From the NCBI GenBank assembly GCA_951813855.1, contig OX638380.1, positions 3,550,876 to 3,614,875 of the forward strand: DNA of 64,000 bases. Direction: 5' to 3'. Below, in pieces: positions 30,203 through 38,668 of this stretch. Each line of letters opens with the position of its first letter. Within the stretch, counting starts at the first letter, position 1. This stretch comes from an uncultured Verrucomicrobiae bacterium. GTDB lineage: Bacteria; Verrucomicrobiota; Verrucomicrobiia; Limisphaerales; AAA164-E04. The position numbers and the translations under genes are program-made. The notes under the pieces are model-generated. The model saw nothing but the letters and a program-made list of their open reading frames with translations, did no database searches and was not told where the DNA came from.

Positions 30203-32379
30203 CAGGACTTTTTCATGCTAATAATTTTTGATCGACGATCGTTTTTTTCAGTGTCGAGCGGAGTATTTCGATTCGTCGGAAAAACTGTTTTTCCGAATTA
30301 TGCTTCGAGTTAGGCGGCGATTGCCGATTGAGACGAGTTTCAGCCGGACAGGAGACTAAACCGGTGCGAGTATCGGTCAAACGATCAATTCGCCGACCGA
30401 ATCAGCAAGGAGGAAGCGTCGATAATCAGGAAGGTCGGGTCAGTTTTTTTTCGGACGTTTTTTCGGACGTTTAAACGGGGTGGTTTTCGTGACGGCTCGC
30501 AACCCTTGGTTCCGATTCGTCTGAAAATCGTCAGTAGCTTCGGCCATATTAGAGTATCCCGACTGGAGAATGATCGCCAAGGCCAGGTTGTTGAAGAGGG
30601 CATTGTTCGTCGGCCCATGGCGAGTTCGCATGAGACAATCATCTTCGCCGAAAATCCCGTCGCGACGGCGGTGATTGCCGTTTTCTACCGTCCAATGTCC
30701 CCGATTGAGTGACAACAATCGTTGAGCGTCGGCAGCTTCCGGAGGCAACGAAGTGACGCCGTAAGCATATTCCACGGTCTCGGGCCCACCGTTCAAATGA
30801 TGGCGGTGTCGAAGGATCCGAAAGACTTGGAGGACATGCGGTAATTTGACGGCTCCGGGAAGGGGTTCATAGGTTTGAATGCTCCGTTGATCGATGCGGC
30901 CATGTCCTTTCTCCGGGTTTTCGGTGAACCGGTCCTGGGCCACTCGATCCCAATCCAGGCTGGTCAAAAATTGAGAGAGTTCGGGGTTATTCTCTTTAAC
31001 CGTGAAGAGAAAATGGGCTCTGTTAACCAACACGATGGCATCGGCCATGACTCGGTTAGTATGGAGCGCATCGATCGTAATGATGGCTCCCCGGATATCG
31101 ACATCCTCCAAGAGAGCCGCCATCGCCGCCTGTTCGCCGCCTTGGTCTCGGCAAATGCGAACGGCGATGGGCACCGCATCTTGATGGCGCACGAGGATGA
31201 CGGTCTCGAAATGGTCTTTGCTGTTGCGATTAGCTCCGTTGATCCGCTTCCCGTCAGCAGCCAAGGCTTCCAGGGGTTGTCGAGTCAATTGGGCCGTTAC
31301 CCAGCGGTGAGTTACCGTTTGCAACGCTTCCGGATCCGTCTCGGTCATGACCCGGTGAATCGTCGCGAGAGACGGGGCTACGTAACGGTCCTTGGCGTTG
31401 CGCCACGCCCCGAGAGTCTGCAATTGGTTTTGCGTCATTTTTTGGGCGTAACGCGAAGTCGCCAAGGGGCCGACCTTGCCGGCCAATCGAGCTAAGATGC
31501 AGATAGCGAGGACCATTTCCAGCCGATGTTTGCGTCCTTGTGCCCGGCGAAAATCAGCCATTTCCGCGAGCAGTTGCACCAATGATTTCAACTGTTTCGG
31601 GGACGTTTCTACCCGCTGCACCTGGGGGCCCCAAGACGGATCGTCCTGACGCTTCCTTAATCGGGAACAGGCTTGGGGTCGCAAGGGATAAACGTACCTT
31701 TCCTTCTTGATATTGTGCCGGGCGGTATAGCGTCCGTTGCTGCGAGCGTAGCCTTGCGATTGCCCTACCGCCCGCCAATTCCCCGCGCGATAGATCGTGC
31801 CCGCGAAGTGTCGGGGATCGACGAAAGTTTCGGCCAATTCCAGCGGATGACCCCAGGTCCGTTGCCAATCGGCACTCAAACGGCGCAGCATTTTGGCCAT
31901 GACGCAGCTCCCCAGATTGTGCACTTCGCCCCGCTCGGTAAGCAGGAGGAATCGGGTATTGTTGGCAATCAAATGCAGCCGACGAAACTGCTCTCGTTTT
32001 TTCCACCCAAGCCACTTATCTCGCGGGCGACACTTGAACACTCCGCTTTGCCAGCCGGCTAACGCCAACCACCGGCCTCGGTACTCGGCAACATAACGCA
32101 GACCGCGTCCGGCAAAGCCTTTGAAACCCAAGCGATGGTTCTGATCCATCAGCGAATCCCAGCGTCTTCGCTCACTGCTCTTCACCAATCGAACGGTCAC
32201 CAGCTTGAGGTTGATTTTGGCGTCCATGAGGAACCAAATAACGACCAGAGAGTGAAAAAGCCAGCTTTATTTTCCCCTTTCAAAGGCGCTAAAGTTTCGG
32301 CTCTCTGGTGAAGGGAAAAAGCGAATATGTCCCGAAATCGGTGACACGGGCCTCTAGCGATTAGCGTAAAAAAACTTTG
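30203..32379 (-). mobile_element. ISAs1-like element with DUF4338 (DruA-type) fusion
   Basis: Complete 2177-bp element inside istA. It is flanked by the 10-base duplication GGGTTTGCGT (30193-30202 and 32380-32389). Ends are imperfect inverted repeats: CAGGACTTTTTCATGCTAAT at the left and CAAAGTTTTTTTACGCTAAT read inward from the right. Length of duplication and CA-type ends fit the ISAs1 family. Only one gene is inside. Confidence 0.88.
30440..32227 (-). CDS. DUF4338-ISAs1 fusion transposase
   Basis: A 595-residue protein. Residues about 25-190 match DUF4338, the family of DruA from the Druantia anti-phage system (MDQNHRLGFKGFAGRGLRYV, GWQSGVFKCRPRDKWLGW, RRLHLIANNTRFLLL, LAETFVDPRHFAGTIYRAGN). 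From about residue 215 it is an ISAs1/H-repeat transposase: ALAADGKRINGA (Asp), AIITIDALHTN (Asp), GHWTVENGNHRRRDGIFGED (Glu). The C-terminus is basic (KRPKKRPKKN). It is intact. By inference DUF4338 supplies DNA recognition or end binding; no other Druantia gene is present, so this is not evidence of a defence system. Confidence 0.85.
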   Translation of the reverse strand: MDAKINLKLVTVRLVKSSERRRWDSLMDQNHRLGFKGFAGRGLRYVAEYRGRWLALAGWQSGVFKCRPRDKWLGWKKREQFRRLHLIANNTRFLLLTERGEVHNLGSCVMAKMLRRLSADWQRTWGHPLELAETFVDPRHFAGTIYRAGNWRAVGQSQGYARSNGRYTARHNIKKERYVYPLRPQACSRLRKRQDDPSWGPQVQRVETSPKQLKSLVQLLAEMADFRRAQGRKHRLEMVLAICILARLAGKVGPLATSRYAQKMTQNQLQTLGAWRNAKDRYVAPSLATIHRVMTETDPEALQTVTHRWVTAQLTRQPLEALAADGKRINGANRNSKDHFETVILVRHQDAVPIAVRICRDQGGEQAAMAALLEDVDIRGAIITIDALHTNRVMADAIVLVNRAHFLFTVKENNPELSQFLTSLDWDRVAQDRFTENPEKGHGRIDQRSIQTYEPLPGAVKLPHVLQVFRILRHRHHLNGGPETVEYAYGVTSLPPEAADAQRLLSLNRGHWTVENGNHRRRDGIFGEDDCLMRTRHGPTNNALFNNLALAIILQSGYSNMAEATDDFQTNRNQGLRAVTKTTPFKRPKKRPKKN

Positions 32380-33569
32380 GGGTTTGCGTTTCAGGGACTG
32401 GATGACATGCCGATAATCGATGACGTTGGGACGGTGGGTCCGATGTCCGCGAGGCAGGGTTTCGATCCTCGTTTCTCCCTGGAAGAGTTCGATCCGGTCA
32501 TCGAAGATGCGAGCCTTGAGCCGGTAGCCGATGATCGCGAAGGCACTGAGTAGTAAACCTTTCGAATGCGGCAGTCAGAGGTGCTAGTCACCGTGACCAT
32601 GACCGCTTCGCAGTCGCAAGGATTCGACGGCGGCAACGGGTTCCGATGGCCTCGTTCGGTCTCGATGTCCTTCGCCACCCTGACGTTCTCACGAACGACG
32701 ATATCCGCGACGAAAATTCGGTAGGCGTCCAGGCACTCTAAATCCCGGGATCCTCGGAGTTCCAGCTTGCCTCGAACCCGGTCCTTGAGATGACGGTGGG
32801 TGCTTTTGATGGCGCCGTTCTCGTAGGCCACGCCCCGGTTGTTGCGGGATGGTTTCATCCCATAGTGTTCGCACCGGGCCTTGAAGCGCCCGATCAAGTC
32901 CTCCGCTATGTCCTGGGCCAGATTGCGAAAGGCAGCGGAGAGACTGTCGGTTCGGAGCTCGTGGGGGACTCCGCACAGTTCGGCGAAGGCACCCTGAATT
33001 CCCTCGGCCAAGGCGGTGAAGGACTCGCCGTTAATGACCACGGAGACGTATCGGTAGCACGACCATGGGAGGCGAAAGTGGAAGTACATGTGCCGGAGCG
33101 ATTCTCCATGGATGGTGACTTCCCCGGACTTCAGGTGGGTGAAGTCGGCAATGGCGAAAGTGCCGGCAGGCCTCTTCGTCTGCGGGAACATGACTTCCTT
33201 TTCCGCGCCGTTTTGGGCTCGCCACGCCCGAATCCGCCGTTCCAGGGTTCGGCGGTAGTTCGGCTTGAATTCCGGTTCGGTGTTCCGCAAATCGTGGAAC
33301 ACCGTGATGGGCTTGATGTCGGGGCATCGCTCCAGAATGGGGACGACCTTGGATTCGAAGAACGTGGCCAAGGGATCCGGACGAGTGAGCTGGGCGGGCG
33401 GAGAATCCTCCAACAGTTGATTTTCTGCCTGTTTCCTGGCTTTTTCGAGGGTCCGATAGCCCGTTGAGCGATGGATCCCGATGGCGGCGGCGGCGGACGC
33501 GACTCCTTTTTTCGGGCGCAATTGCATGAACAGTTTCTTCTGTTGAGGTGTGACTCGTCGTTTAGTCAT
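32380..33569 (-). pseudogene. istA: istA, N-terminal part with frameshift
   Basis: Transposase of IS21. The ATG at 33569 gives MTKRRVTPQQKKLFMQLRPK with a helix-turn-helix, then the DDE core: AIADFTHLKSGEV (Asp), ELRTDSLSAAFRN (Asp) and GVAYENGAIKSTHRHLK (Glu). After KVYYSVPSR the frame shifts by one base near 32548; the alternative frame gives the expected IIGYRLKARIFDDRIELFQG and IDYRHVIQSLKRKP, where the DUF4338-ISAs1 element cuts in. Two independent lesions, so inactive. Confidence 0.85.
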
Positions 33570-33945
33570 GTTGGTTCTCCGTCCGCACACGTGGTCGTGC
33601 CGACGGGCCAACTATCCACCGATCAGAAGAATTTGCAGCCTTTCTTGGGCAGGGTTCCGGCCACTTGGGGGTCCCCCAGACACCGGGGAATCCTTCCCTC
33701 CGATTTGTCGCATTGTAATTGTCGCTGTGTCGCAAAGTAATTGACGCGGAACACTCCTTGCCATGTTGGCGAGCTTCAATCTCGTCCAATCGAACGATAA
33801 CGATTACAATTGCCGGTAGAATTGCGGGACTACAGCGTCTAGGCGGTTATAATATTCATTGGTGCGAGCAGCAATAATCGTGCCAAATTCGAAAATAGGC
33901 AAAAATAAATCTAAAAAATAATTTAAAGATTTTGGATTTATTCTG

Positions 33946-33975
33946 TTGACGCAAATTCGAATTACCCACTATTAT
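33946..33975 (+). promoter_or_regulatory. Sigma-70-type promoter, copy 1
   Basis: TTGACG (33946-33951), 18-base spacer, TATTAT (33970-33975). Expected start of RNA near 33982. The identical -35 and -10 boxes and spacing recur in leader copy 2. The upstream region is AT-rich. Confidence 0.65.
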
Positions 33976-33982
33976 GCGGGTT

Positions 33983-34003
33983 GTCGGCGGCGAAACCGCC
34001 GAC
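33983..34003 (+). promoter_or_regulatory. 5' stem-loop at the start of the transcript
   Basis: Perfect 8-bp stem GTCGGCGG / CCGCCGAC with loop CGAAA, positioned at the predicted RNA 5' end. Such structures can stabilise mRNA. In leader copy 2 the left arm is mutated and the stem is lost. Confidence 0.5.
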
Positions 34004-34022
34004 TTGGAAGGTGAACCTTGTT

Positions 34023-35680
34023 ATGAAGAAGAACTCATTTCTCAGAGGAATTTTCGGGGGGGGGGGGCTCTAGCGTGGGCGGCGCAGATTCTCCTTCTGA
34101 TTACCGCGTTTGTCGGTAACGGGATACTGTCCGCGGCCCAAGCGGCCAGCACGGCGGTTGTTAAACCAGCGGTTTCAGGATTCGCCAAGGCTTGGCGGTG
34201 GAGCCGTTCCTCCATGATCGGTCGGGTCATTGCCGAGGCCGCGGCTTTTTTTCGAAAAACGGCTTTAAGACTGTTCTGGGGAGTCTGGGGGCGCCAGCGG
34301 TGCCGGTTTCGGCGGATAAGGCGCTGGATTGTGGCGCCAACCTTGGCACTTGCCCTGCTGGCGGCTCCTATCAGCGGGGTAGCGGAGCTGCTTACGACGG
34401 GAGCTGCTTTGTTAGCATATAAAATAGGAACTGCATTTATTGTGGGGATACTTTCGTCTGCCGCCGTTGAAATAGGAGCGCGAAACTACGATGAGAAAAT
34501 GAGAAAGTTGAACGGTCATCTTGTATGGACGACCAAAGCTACGGGAGAAGACGCAGAGCCCACTTGGATGCAACAACGTGATTCATGGCTTAGATTCTTA
34601 CCAGAGGAGGATTTTGTCTCAGTCGCGACATCCAAATCGGCATTCATGGAGCCCAAATTGCCAGATATAAATCCTGAAAGGCCCGTGAGCGAAATATTTT
34701 TCCGTTCATATCCGATACCCGTAAATTTAGTTGGATACACTTTGGAAACTTATGTCAAATCCGATGGATCGCCGGTTTCTTCCAGCCCGAATTCCCGCCC
34801 GAATCATTCCTGGTATGGACCCCGAATGGGCTGGGGCGGAGAGACCGAAAAAGATATGGAAAAATATGATAAACTCATTCAAAAAATCCATGGCGATGGA
34901 TGGATTCACGATCCTGGCAAAAAAGTGATTCATAATGTCAGGACATGGCATATGTCACAACAAATTTCAGTAAAGTCCGAGTTCGAATTTTATCGGAATA
35001 ACAATCTTTTTGAGGGCAAGCCTCCGGCTCCCATCAACGATCTTTCAGATCCTGGGGTGACCAGCACTTATCCCTGTAATCTCAGATACGAGATTGTAAA
35101 AGTTGGATATGGCGTGTGGGCTGATGAAAACAACGACGGAATAGAAGAATGGCACGATAAAATATATTATGGCGATCATGTAGCTTGGGTAGATGAAGCC
35201 GTTGAGATGCATTCATTTAAAGATTCTGAAAATTCTTTAATTCCTGAGGAAACGGTAGGGGTTAGTCAGGGCATTGAAAGAGGCATCTTTAAGTTTAACG
35301 ATTATGCAACCAGGCATTTGAAGAAGGTTAAAGTATTCAAATGCAAATATTTGACTTTGCTCTATAATAGGGACATCTTTACGGAAGAGTACAGTATACG
35401 ATTAAGGGATCTTTACCCCGAAGTTTTAGAATTGTTGACGGGAACCATATATGGACAACCTCCCCACCTTGGAGTACCACGCCTCAAGTGTTCAATTCCT
35501 GAAAACCTCCCTCAAGACTATTGGAAATTAGGTAATCACACTTACCGCGAATGCGGAGGAGTCAAGCCTAGGGAAGGTGAAAGCAATCATGATGCTAACT
35601 TTATTAAAACCGAACTCATCGTGGTACAGGAACATTCTTATACTCCCCCAGCTGGGAAGAAGATACACCAGATAAACTAG
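34023..35680 (+). CDS. Unrecognised secreted/membrane protein, off-frame at a 12-G run
   Basis: The start ATG at 34023 (GGAAGG 11 bases upstream) encodes MKKNSFLRGIFGGGG, then 12 consecutive G (34056-34067) lead to TAG at 34071. With one more G the frame joins ALAWAAQILLLITAFVGNG, completing a signal peptide, and runs on to 35680 for 552 residues. The alternative ATG at 33974 overlaps the -10 box and is not conserved in leader copy 2, so I reject it. The protein has two further hydrophobic segments (about residues 100-145, TLALALLAAPISGVAELL and AFIVGILSSAAVEIGA), then a long polar part including a calcium-loop-like DENNDGIEEW. AT-richer than its neighbours. No family recognised. It could be phase-variable, a fresh frameshift, or a base-count error. 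Confidence 0.6.
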
Positions 35681-35701
35681 AAAACACTTTCTGCTAATCA
35701 A

Positions 35702-36718
35702 ATGAGACCTTTCTTGATTTACGGAGCTGGAATCGCTGCTCTACTCGTAGTAGTGATCGTTACCTTTTTCAATGGCAAAGGAACGGGTAATCGGCAATCG
35801 CAGCAAAGCGCTGCGTCGTACACCGAAACACCGAGCAACAATAACAGCGGACTTCCCAACGCCGGCGGTGATCCTGTTTTTGATAGTACAAGAGGAATGC
35901 TGTCTAACCGTGTCTACAAGGCAAAGTTGGCCTTGCAACAGTTAGAAACTGAAGCTGATGACAGCGTTTTCTATGAAGACGTTTTCGATGAAGAAATACT
36001 GCAAGCGATTCTCGAAAAGGAAGCCCGACGAAAAAAGGAAGCGGCATGGTGGGAAAGCAGGAAGGAATGGGTGGAGAACTTTCCCTATGAACCTAAATAC
36101 CATCCTAAAATGAAATTTACTGAGGAGCTTTTGATGCCTCCTGTCACGTCGATGCCGAGACCCGATCCATTAGAATATCAGAATCGTCCCGGGGACCTAC
36201 TACAAAACATGACTGACTTTGAAACGGATTATCAAGCTTACGCAAAGGAATACAATTCAAAATTAAGAAAAAAGAGTGTTGTGGGTAATCACTACAGGTT
36301 AATAGGATTTTACAATAACGGGATAAGGTATACTGAAGCGTTCGAAAGGTATTATCATATCATGAACGAATACGGTTACGCCGAAAACACGCCAATGATG
36401 CTTTTTGCATTTAACCCCTTGATAGATTATAACAAAGCAGCATTGCAAGATCCTGATGAAATGTGGTCATATAAGTATAACGTCACCTGGGGCGAAGAAA
36501 TGGCAAACTGTAAGAAAGGCATTGTCGCCAATATGACATATGACGGAGTCCATCAATATGGCGACCCTAGGCCCAGTCGTGAAGAGGCAAGAGACATCAT
36601 GGACGCATTGTTGGCAGGAATACCTCCTGAAAAATTTGCTGAAATAGCTGCTAAATTTACTCCTGACCGTCAAATTCAAAACGAATTGAAAGAAGGCGAT
36701 CCCCTACTTTATCGGTAA
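35702..36718 (+). CDS. Unrecognised membrane-anchored protein
   Basis: A 338-residue protein beginning 21 bases after the preceding stop, so probably co-transcribed. One N-terminal membrane segment (IYGAGIAALLVVVIVTFF) is followed by a Ser/Asn/Gln-rich linker (SQQSAASYTETPSNNNSG), a charged helical stretch (EEILQAILEKEARRKKEA) and a mixed domain with many aromatic residues. The end has EEARDIMDALLAGIPPEKFA. The topology suggests a periplasmic or surface domain tethered to the inner membrane, perhaps a partner of the first protein. Codon use is AT-richer than the chromosomal genes. No known family recognised. Confidence 0.65.
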   Translation: MRPFLIYGAGIAALLVVVIVTFFNGKGTGNRQSQQSAASYTETPSNNNSGLPNAGGDPVFDSTRGMLSNRVYKAKLALQQLETEADDSVFYEDVFDEEILQAILEKEARRKKEAAWWESRKEWVENFPYEPKYHPKMKFTEELLMPPVTSMPRPDPLEYQNRPGDLLQNMTDFETDYQAYAKEYNSKLRKKSVVGNHYRLIGFYNNGIRYTEAFERYYHIMNEYGYAENTPMMLFAFNPLIDYNKAALQDPDEMWSYKYNVTWGEEMANCKKGIVANMTYDGVHQYGDPRPSREEARDIMDALLAGIPPEKFAEIAAKFTPDRQIQNELKEGDPLLYR

Positions 36719-37195
36719 TTTCGGGAGTGATCATCACGCAGACTTTGATCTCACTCTTCAGCATGGCCTCGTCTATTGTCATGTTCTCCCGAGGCTGCGA
36801 CAGACCGACGACAACAGATCGATTGCCGGGGCAACGAGATCTTGAGAAGGGCGATTAACGCTCCCGAAACGTAAACTCCATTGAACACCGGCCAACGGTG
36901 AGGCGTGAAATGACGTGGCGAATAACATGGCGTTGCGGTTGCCAAATGGTAACCGTACATGCCGTGGTTCGTCTTCGACTGAAGGAATCCATTCACGAAT
37001 AATCAAGGGAAACGCGATTTTAGAATGTTGAATTGGTGCGTGATAATCTACGGTGGCATTCGCTCGCCACCCATGGCGGAGGATTTCACGATGTTCCGAA
37101 AAATGTGCCACGCCTCAATAAACCGGGGAGGGAACGTTAAAGCACTTTGCGTCTTCCCTCGTAAGAGCCGGCGGTATAATTCTCGTCCAGCCGTG
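36719..37195 (+). other. Gap after the unknown operon, with an element X-type end
   Basis: No convincing gene. Positions 36907-36927 carry GAAATGACGTGGCGAATAAC plus A, an imperfect inverse match to the element X end. A minus-strand frame just outside it (37111 leftward) has protein-like stretches such as SKIAFPLIIREWIPSVEDEP, possibly a gene cut by that insertion. Confidence 0.4.
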
Positions 37196-37552
37196 TCGGC
37201 GATCTTCAATCTCGTCCAATCGAACGATAACGATAACGATTACTATTGCTGGTAGAATTGAGGGACTACAGTGCCTCGGCAGATGTGATATTCCTTGGCG
37301 TAAGCAGCAATAATCGTACCAAATTCGAAAACAGACAAAAATAATTTAAGGATTTTGGATTTATTCTGTTGACGTAAATTCGAATTACCCACTATTATGC
37401 GGATTATCGACAGTGAAACCGCCGACTTGGAAAGTGAACCTCTTGTTATGAAGAAAAACTCATTTCTCAGAAGTATTTTCGGGGAAGGGAGGTCTCTAGC
37501 GTAGGCGGCACGGATTTTCCTTCTGATTTCCGCGTTTGTCGGTAACGGGATA
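37196..37552 (+). repeat. Leader repeat, copy 2, with truncated gene
   Basis: Second copy of the 33766-34126 leader. The promoter is intact (TTGACG 37369-37374, TATTAT 37393-37398) and the start ATG is at 37448. Its frame reads MKKNSFLRSIFGEGRSLA, then TAG at 37502-37504, then AARIFLLISAFVGNG. The G-run is replaced by a mixed tract one base longer, which shows the ancestral reading frame. The gene ends at 37552, where an IS630 fragment begins at a TA site. Confidence 0.8.
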
Positions 37553-37583
37553 TCAATCATTGCAAAAGTAATGTCATGTAATT
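37553..37583 (-). mobile_element. IS630 remnant (copy 4)
   Basis: 31 bases identical to the TCAATCATTGCAAAAGTAAT end of IS630, entering at TA (37551-37552) and cut off by other sequence. It shows that IS630 also hit the second leader copy. Confidence 0.8.
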
Positions 37584-37781
37584 AGTGTCTAGTCCAAAAG
37601 TCAAAATCCACAGTTGATTTCTTTAAAAACTAAAAAAATAATTTCAACTCAGATTGAAATAAGTGGTTAAATCGACATATTTATCTTAAAACGATTTTTT
37701 TTGATTTTTTACAGAATTCAAGACACACCTCTCCCATTCTTGACATTGATTTGGCGATTTAGTTAGTGTCTGGTCCAAAAG
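37582..37781 (+). repeat. Direct repeat pair resembling IS ends
   Basis: TTAGTGTCTAGTCCAAAAG at 37582-37600 and TTAGTGTCTGGTCCAAAAG at 37763-37781 differ by one base and lie in the same orientation in AT-rich sequence. Probably solo ends of an IS or small non-autonomous element not otherwise present here. Confidence 0.5.
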
Positions 37782-37918
37782 GGACGATTTTTCAATAAAT
37801 CCTGCATTTTAAGCGGTTTTTTTTGGTAACTGCCTAGGTACTCGAATCCCCTTTTTTTTTTTGACTTCGAGTTATTTTCGTGCTACAGTCTGTTTAGACT
37901 GAGGATTCTGCAAGTCGC

Positions 37919-38371
37919 TTGAAGTTGACTTCCTGCAATTTGGAGACGTGCCAAGCTTCGGAAAACCGCAACGGTTTCACCGATCACGAACTGTGTTCTG
38001 GGTTACAAGCTCGGTGGGAGGAGTCTCAAGGTCAGTTACAAGCCACTCGAGCTCAGCTCCAGCAATCCCAGGCCAAGTATCAGCTATCTCAATCGCAGTT
38101 GGAGAGTTCTCGAGCTCTCATTGCCGAGTTACGAATCGAACGTCAAGCCGATCAGCGACAGATTCAGCAACTTAAAGCCCGGCTGGCCGAACTCGAAAAG
38201 CGGGGCTCTCACGAGGCCGAAGGCAATCCAGCCGAGCCGATCTTGGAGGAACAACTACCCCGTCAATCCGGCCCCCAAAATTCGCCGGCCATCGAATCGG
38301 AGACGGGGGAAAACGCTACGGAGGGAAGTGCCGCCGAAACGGCGGCCGCGGTCGGCGAGAGCGAGTTAGTG
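37919..38371 (+). pseudogene. tnpC: IS66 tnpC, segment 1 (coiled coil)
   Basis: First 151 codons of the IS66 transposase from a TTG start: a Cys-containing N-terminus then a long Gln-rich coiled coil (QLQATRAQLQQSQAKYQLSQ) and an acidic tail. The ISAzo13 insertion duplicates TTAGTG (38366-38371 and 41063-41068). Joining across one copy gives GESEL-VAKLRGRINELTEQ in frame, so this is not a separate gene. Confidence 0.8.
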
Positions 38372-38668
38372 CTCTCGCCTAAATAACATATTTGTTCAAA
38401 TGATTAAATCTTTTATCAGAGTTTCATTCTGACATGTTAATGGACGGATAATCTCTCTGGTAATCTAAAAACTGATTTCGATGGTTTATTTAAAGCTGGA
38501 AGTTATCAACCCATTTAGGTCGATTCAATGGTTTTTGAGAGGCTTGATGACGGTAAATCTTAGTTTCCAATCCTTTGACAACCAACGAATTAGAATTAAT
38601 TACTTTTAAAGGTTGAAAAAATGAAATATGTATGGTATGATTAAGCGTGAGCGATCAGGTTGCCGTTA

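Larger units (their letters stand above)
29196..33753 (-). mobile_element. IS21 element, broken
   Basis: An istA-istB element on the minus strand. The start-side terminus at 33753 reads TGTTCCGCGTCAATTA inward, followed by the repeated TGTCGC motifs of IS21 ends (about 33690-33740). Its other end is lost at 29195. It is split by a 2177-bp DUF4338-ISAs1 element (30203-32379) and carries two frameshifts, so it is dead. Confidence 0.85.
33766..34126 (+). repeat. Leader repeat, copy 1
   Basis: About 360 bases matching 37196-37552 at high identity. It covers an upstream AT-rich tract, a promoter, a 5' stem-loop region and the first 30 or so codons of the secreted-protein gene that follows. Differences include the G-run and hairpin arm. 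Confidence 0.85.

Noticed and set aside
33974..34022. ATG at 33974 as the start of the secreted-protein gene
   Set aside because: It overlaps the -10 box, and the frame between it and the conserved ATG is not kept in the second leader copy.
37919..38386. A stand-alone coiled-coil protein gene
   Set aside because: Its last codons lie inside the ISAzo13 end; removing that element joins it in frame to the IS66 transposase.
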